This document shows, piece by piece, positions 11,844 through 13,538 of a stretch of DNA of 13,538 bases (positions are counted from its first letter, which is position 1; each line of letters begins with the position of its first letter). The position numbers were made by a program, and so were the translations under genes. The notes beneath the pieces were generated by a model, which had not been told where the DNA came from, ran no database searches, and worked only from the letters and a program-made list of their open reading frames with translations. Origin of the DNA: an uncultured beta proteobacterium (GTDB taxonomy: Bacteria; Pseudomonadota; Gammaproteobacteria; Burkholderiales; Rhodocyclaceae); contig CAIVZW010000029.1 in assembly GCA_903910495.1 (NCBI GenBank), positions 1-13,538 on the forward strand, written 5' to 3'.

Positions 11844-13538
11844 ATGCTTGAAACGCGAACCCATCCGTCGGCGATCCACCTCCTGCCCGACCTGCTGATC
11901 AGCCAGATTGCGGCGGGCGAAGTCGTCGAACGCCCGGCCTCGGTGCTCAAGGAACTGCTTGAGAACGCGCTGGATGCAGGTAGCGCGGTCATTCAGATCC
12001 AGCTCGAGGAAGGCGGCGTCAAGCTGATTCGCGTCAGCGATGACGGCAGCGGCATCGCCAGGGATGAACTGGCGCTGGCACTGACCCGGCATGCCACGTC
12101 AAAAATCGCCTCGCTTGACGATCTCGAACGCGTCGCCACGCTCGGCTTCCGCGGTGAGGCACTGGCCTCAGTAGCCTCCGTCGCGCGACTCACACTGACC
12201 AGCCGGCAGGCCGGATCTAGCCATGCCTGGCGGCTGCATGCCGAACCTGCCGCGACACCGGAACCCGCCGCACTTTCGACCGGCACCGTCGTCGAGATGC
12301 GCGACCTCTACTACAACACGCCGGCACGACGGAAGTTCCTCAAATCCGAAGCCACCGAGTTCGCGCACTGCGCCGACGCCCTCAAACGCATCGCGCTGGC
12401 GCACCCTGCGGTGACTTTTACCCTTTCGCATAACGGTCGCGTCAGCCTGCATCTGGCCAGGAACGACGCGCGCGGCCGTGCCGGTGCCATTCTCGGCGAC
12501 GATTTCCTGGCCGAGTCTCGGGCTGTCGATACCGGCGCCGGGCCGCTCCGCGTCTTCGGTCATTGCGCCCTGCCCGCCCATTCGCGGGCACGCAGCGATG
12601 CCCAGTACTGCTACGTCAATGGCCGCTTCGTGCGCGACAAACTGCTCAGCCATGCGCTGCGCGAGGCCTACCAGGACATGCTGCACGGCAGCCGCTACCC
12701 GGCCTATTGCCTGTTTCTCGAAATCGATCCGGCGAGCGTCGACGCCAATGTGCATCCGGCCAAGACCGAAGTTCGCTTCCGCGACAGTCGCGCCGTGCAC
12801 CAGTTCGTCTTTCACGCCGTGCAGCGGTCCTTGTCAGGTTCGCTGAGTGCTGAATCCGATGTTCCAGGCACAGCGATTCCCGGAATACCGCCTCCGGCCT
12901 TTGAAACGACCCGCCCGAGTTTCGGCAACTGGGCTCCGCGTCAGGAATCCCTGCGCGTCGCCGAAGCCGCCACCAGCGCCTATTATTCCTTCAGCCAGTC
13001 GGCACAAGCGGCTTCCGTTTCAGGCCCCACGCCAACGACAGGCGACATACCCGCGCTGGGCTACGCCCTGGCACAGCTGTCCGGCATCTACATCCTGGCC
13101 CAGAACGCACAGGGGCTGGTTGTTGTCGACATGCACGCGGCGCACGAACGCATCCTCTACGAAAAGCTCAAGATGGCGCTCGACAGCCGGCAGGTGGCAA
13201 CACAGGCGCTGCTCATCCCGGCCGTATTCGCCGCCGATGCGCTTGACGTAGCGGCCAGCGAAGAACACGCCGAGGCCCTGCACGAACTGGGCTTCGATGT
13301 CGCCCCGATGGGGCCGGCACAACTGGTCGTGCGCGGTGTTCCGGCGCTGCTGCAGGCCGCCGATCCGGCGGCTCTGGCGAGGGCACTGCTCGCCGAACTG
13401 CGCGAACACGGTGTGACGCAACTGCTGGCCGCCAGGCGCAACGAATTGCTGGCGACCATGGCCTGTCACGGCGCGGTCCGCGCCCGGCGCCTCCTCTCCC
13501 TGCCGGAAATGAATGCACTGCTGCGCCAGATGGAAGAA
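11844..13538 (+). CDS. mutL: DNA mismatch repair protein MutL (3' end outside window)
   Basis: The first 565 codons are present, continuing past the window. MutL is the ATP-driven coordinator of mismatch repair that links MutS to the strand-cutting step. The GHKL ATPase motifs are all visible: QIAAGEVVERPASVLKELLE (21-40) with catalytic Glu37, the metal-binding Asn41, NALDAG (41-46), DDGSGI (66-71), TRHATSKI (81-88) and GFRGEAL (101-107). CYVNGRFVRDK and NVHPAKTEVRF follow in the transducer domain. A less conserved Pro/Ser-rich linker follows, then the start of the C-terminal dimerisation domain (DMHAAHERILYEKL). The ATG at 11844 gives a slightly longer N-terminus than E. coli MutL. No other start codon lies between it and the conserved part, and no ribosome binding site is visible. 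Confidence 0.96.
   Translation, partial: MLETRTHPSAIHLLPDLLISQIAAGEVVERPASVLKELLENALDAGSAVIQIQLEEGGVKLIRVSDDGSGIARDELALALTRHATSKIASLDDLERVATLGFRGEALASVASVARLTLTSRQAGSSHAWRLHAEPAATPEPAALSTGTVVEMRDLYYNTPARRKFLKSEATEFAHCADALKRIALAHPAVTFTLSHNGRVSLHLARNDARGRAGAILGDDFLAESRAVDTGAGPLRVFGHCALPAHSRARSDAQYCYVNGRFVRDKLLSHALREAYQDMLHGSRYPAYCLFLEIDPASVDANVHPAKTEVRFRDSRAVHQFVFHAVQRSLSGSLSAESDVPGTAIPGIPPPAFETTRPSFGNWAPRQESLRVAEAATSAYYSFSQSAQAASVSGPTPTTGDIPALGYALAQLSGIYILAQNAQGLVVVDMHAAHERILYEKLKMALDSRQVATQALLIPAVFAADALDVAASEEHAEALHELGFDVAPMGPAQLVVRGVPALLQAADPAALARALLAELREHGVTQLLAARRNELLATMACHGAVRARRLLSLPEMNALLRQMEE

Noticed and set aside
11416..11898. 160-codon plus-strand open frame
   Set aside because: It covers the 5' part of dedA in antisense and runs into the mutL start. 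It shows no recognisable protein features.
12168..12815. 215-codon open frame on the minus strand
   Set aside because: It is antisense to mutL, whose ATPase and transducer motifs run through this whole stretch. The frame is a by-product of high GC codon use.

Overview
The window holds most of a chromosomal integron gene-cassette array and the chromosomal DNA that follows it. The array runs from base 1 to about 10,430. Ordinary housekeeping sequence follows from about 10,575 to the end: a broken LysR-type regulator, an unidentified gene remnant, a DedA-family membrane protein gene and the first 565 codons of mutL. The MutL and DedA proteins and the high third-position GC of these genes look betaproteobacterial, perhaps Rhodocyclales. 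That placement rests on recognition and not on a search.

Array evidence: nearly all genes lie on the + strand, most are short, and many are separated by 51-87 bp elements that start with an RYYYAAC-like box (R'') and end with a GTTRRRY-like box (R'). Several share a central hairpin, GCTGCGCG/CGCGCAGC. These are attC recombination sites. I place good sites at 496-552, 1004-1078, 1397-1471, 1728-1802, 3382-3438, 4162-4229, 4488-4574, 5310-5360 and 8175-8252, and decayed or truncated ones at 2232-2261, 5884-5958, 9531-9606 and possibly 10382-10427. No integrase gene is inside the window. If one exists it should lie to the left, because the sites are oriented that way.

Cassette cargo in order: a secreted DUF4440/NTF2-like protein; a coiled-coil protein with a C-terminal membrane anchor; three small membrane proteins (one a 'transporter suffix' protein); a GC-rich DUF3616 gene that appears to have landed in an attC; two paralogous aspartate/glutamate racemase-family genes, both with TTG starts, flanking a small membrane protein; a UPF0158 protein; a DUF3024 protein; a MOSC-domain protein; two more membrane proteins; a SAM methyltransferase; a GNAT acetyltransferase; and an alpha/beta hydrolase. 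Few of these have a known joint role. They are best read as a mobile gene collection and not as one pathway. Membrane proteins are strikingly common.

Signs of decay and rearrangement grow toward the right. They include attC sites with both core triplets mutated, long stretches of several genes with no attC between them, and a leftover tail of a duplicated membrane-protein cassette at 5821-5877. Beyond the array is a pair of REP-like hairpins at 10455-10525. After that comes a junction near 10,980 where a minus-strand LysR gene and a plus-strand gene have both lost their 5' parts. No rRNA, tRNA or CRISPR array was seen.
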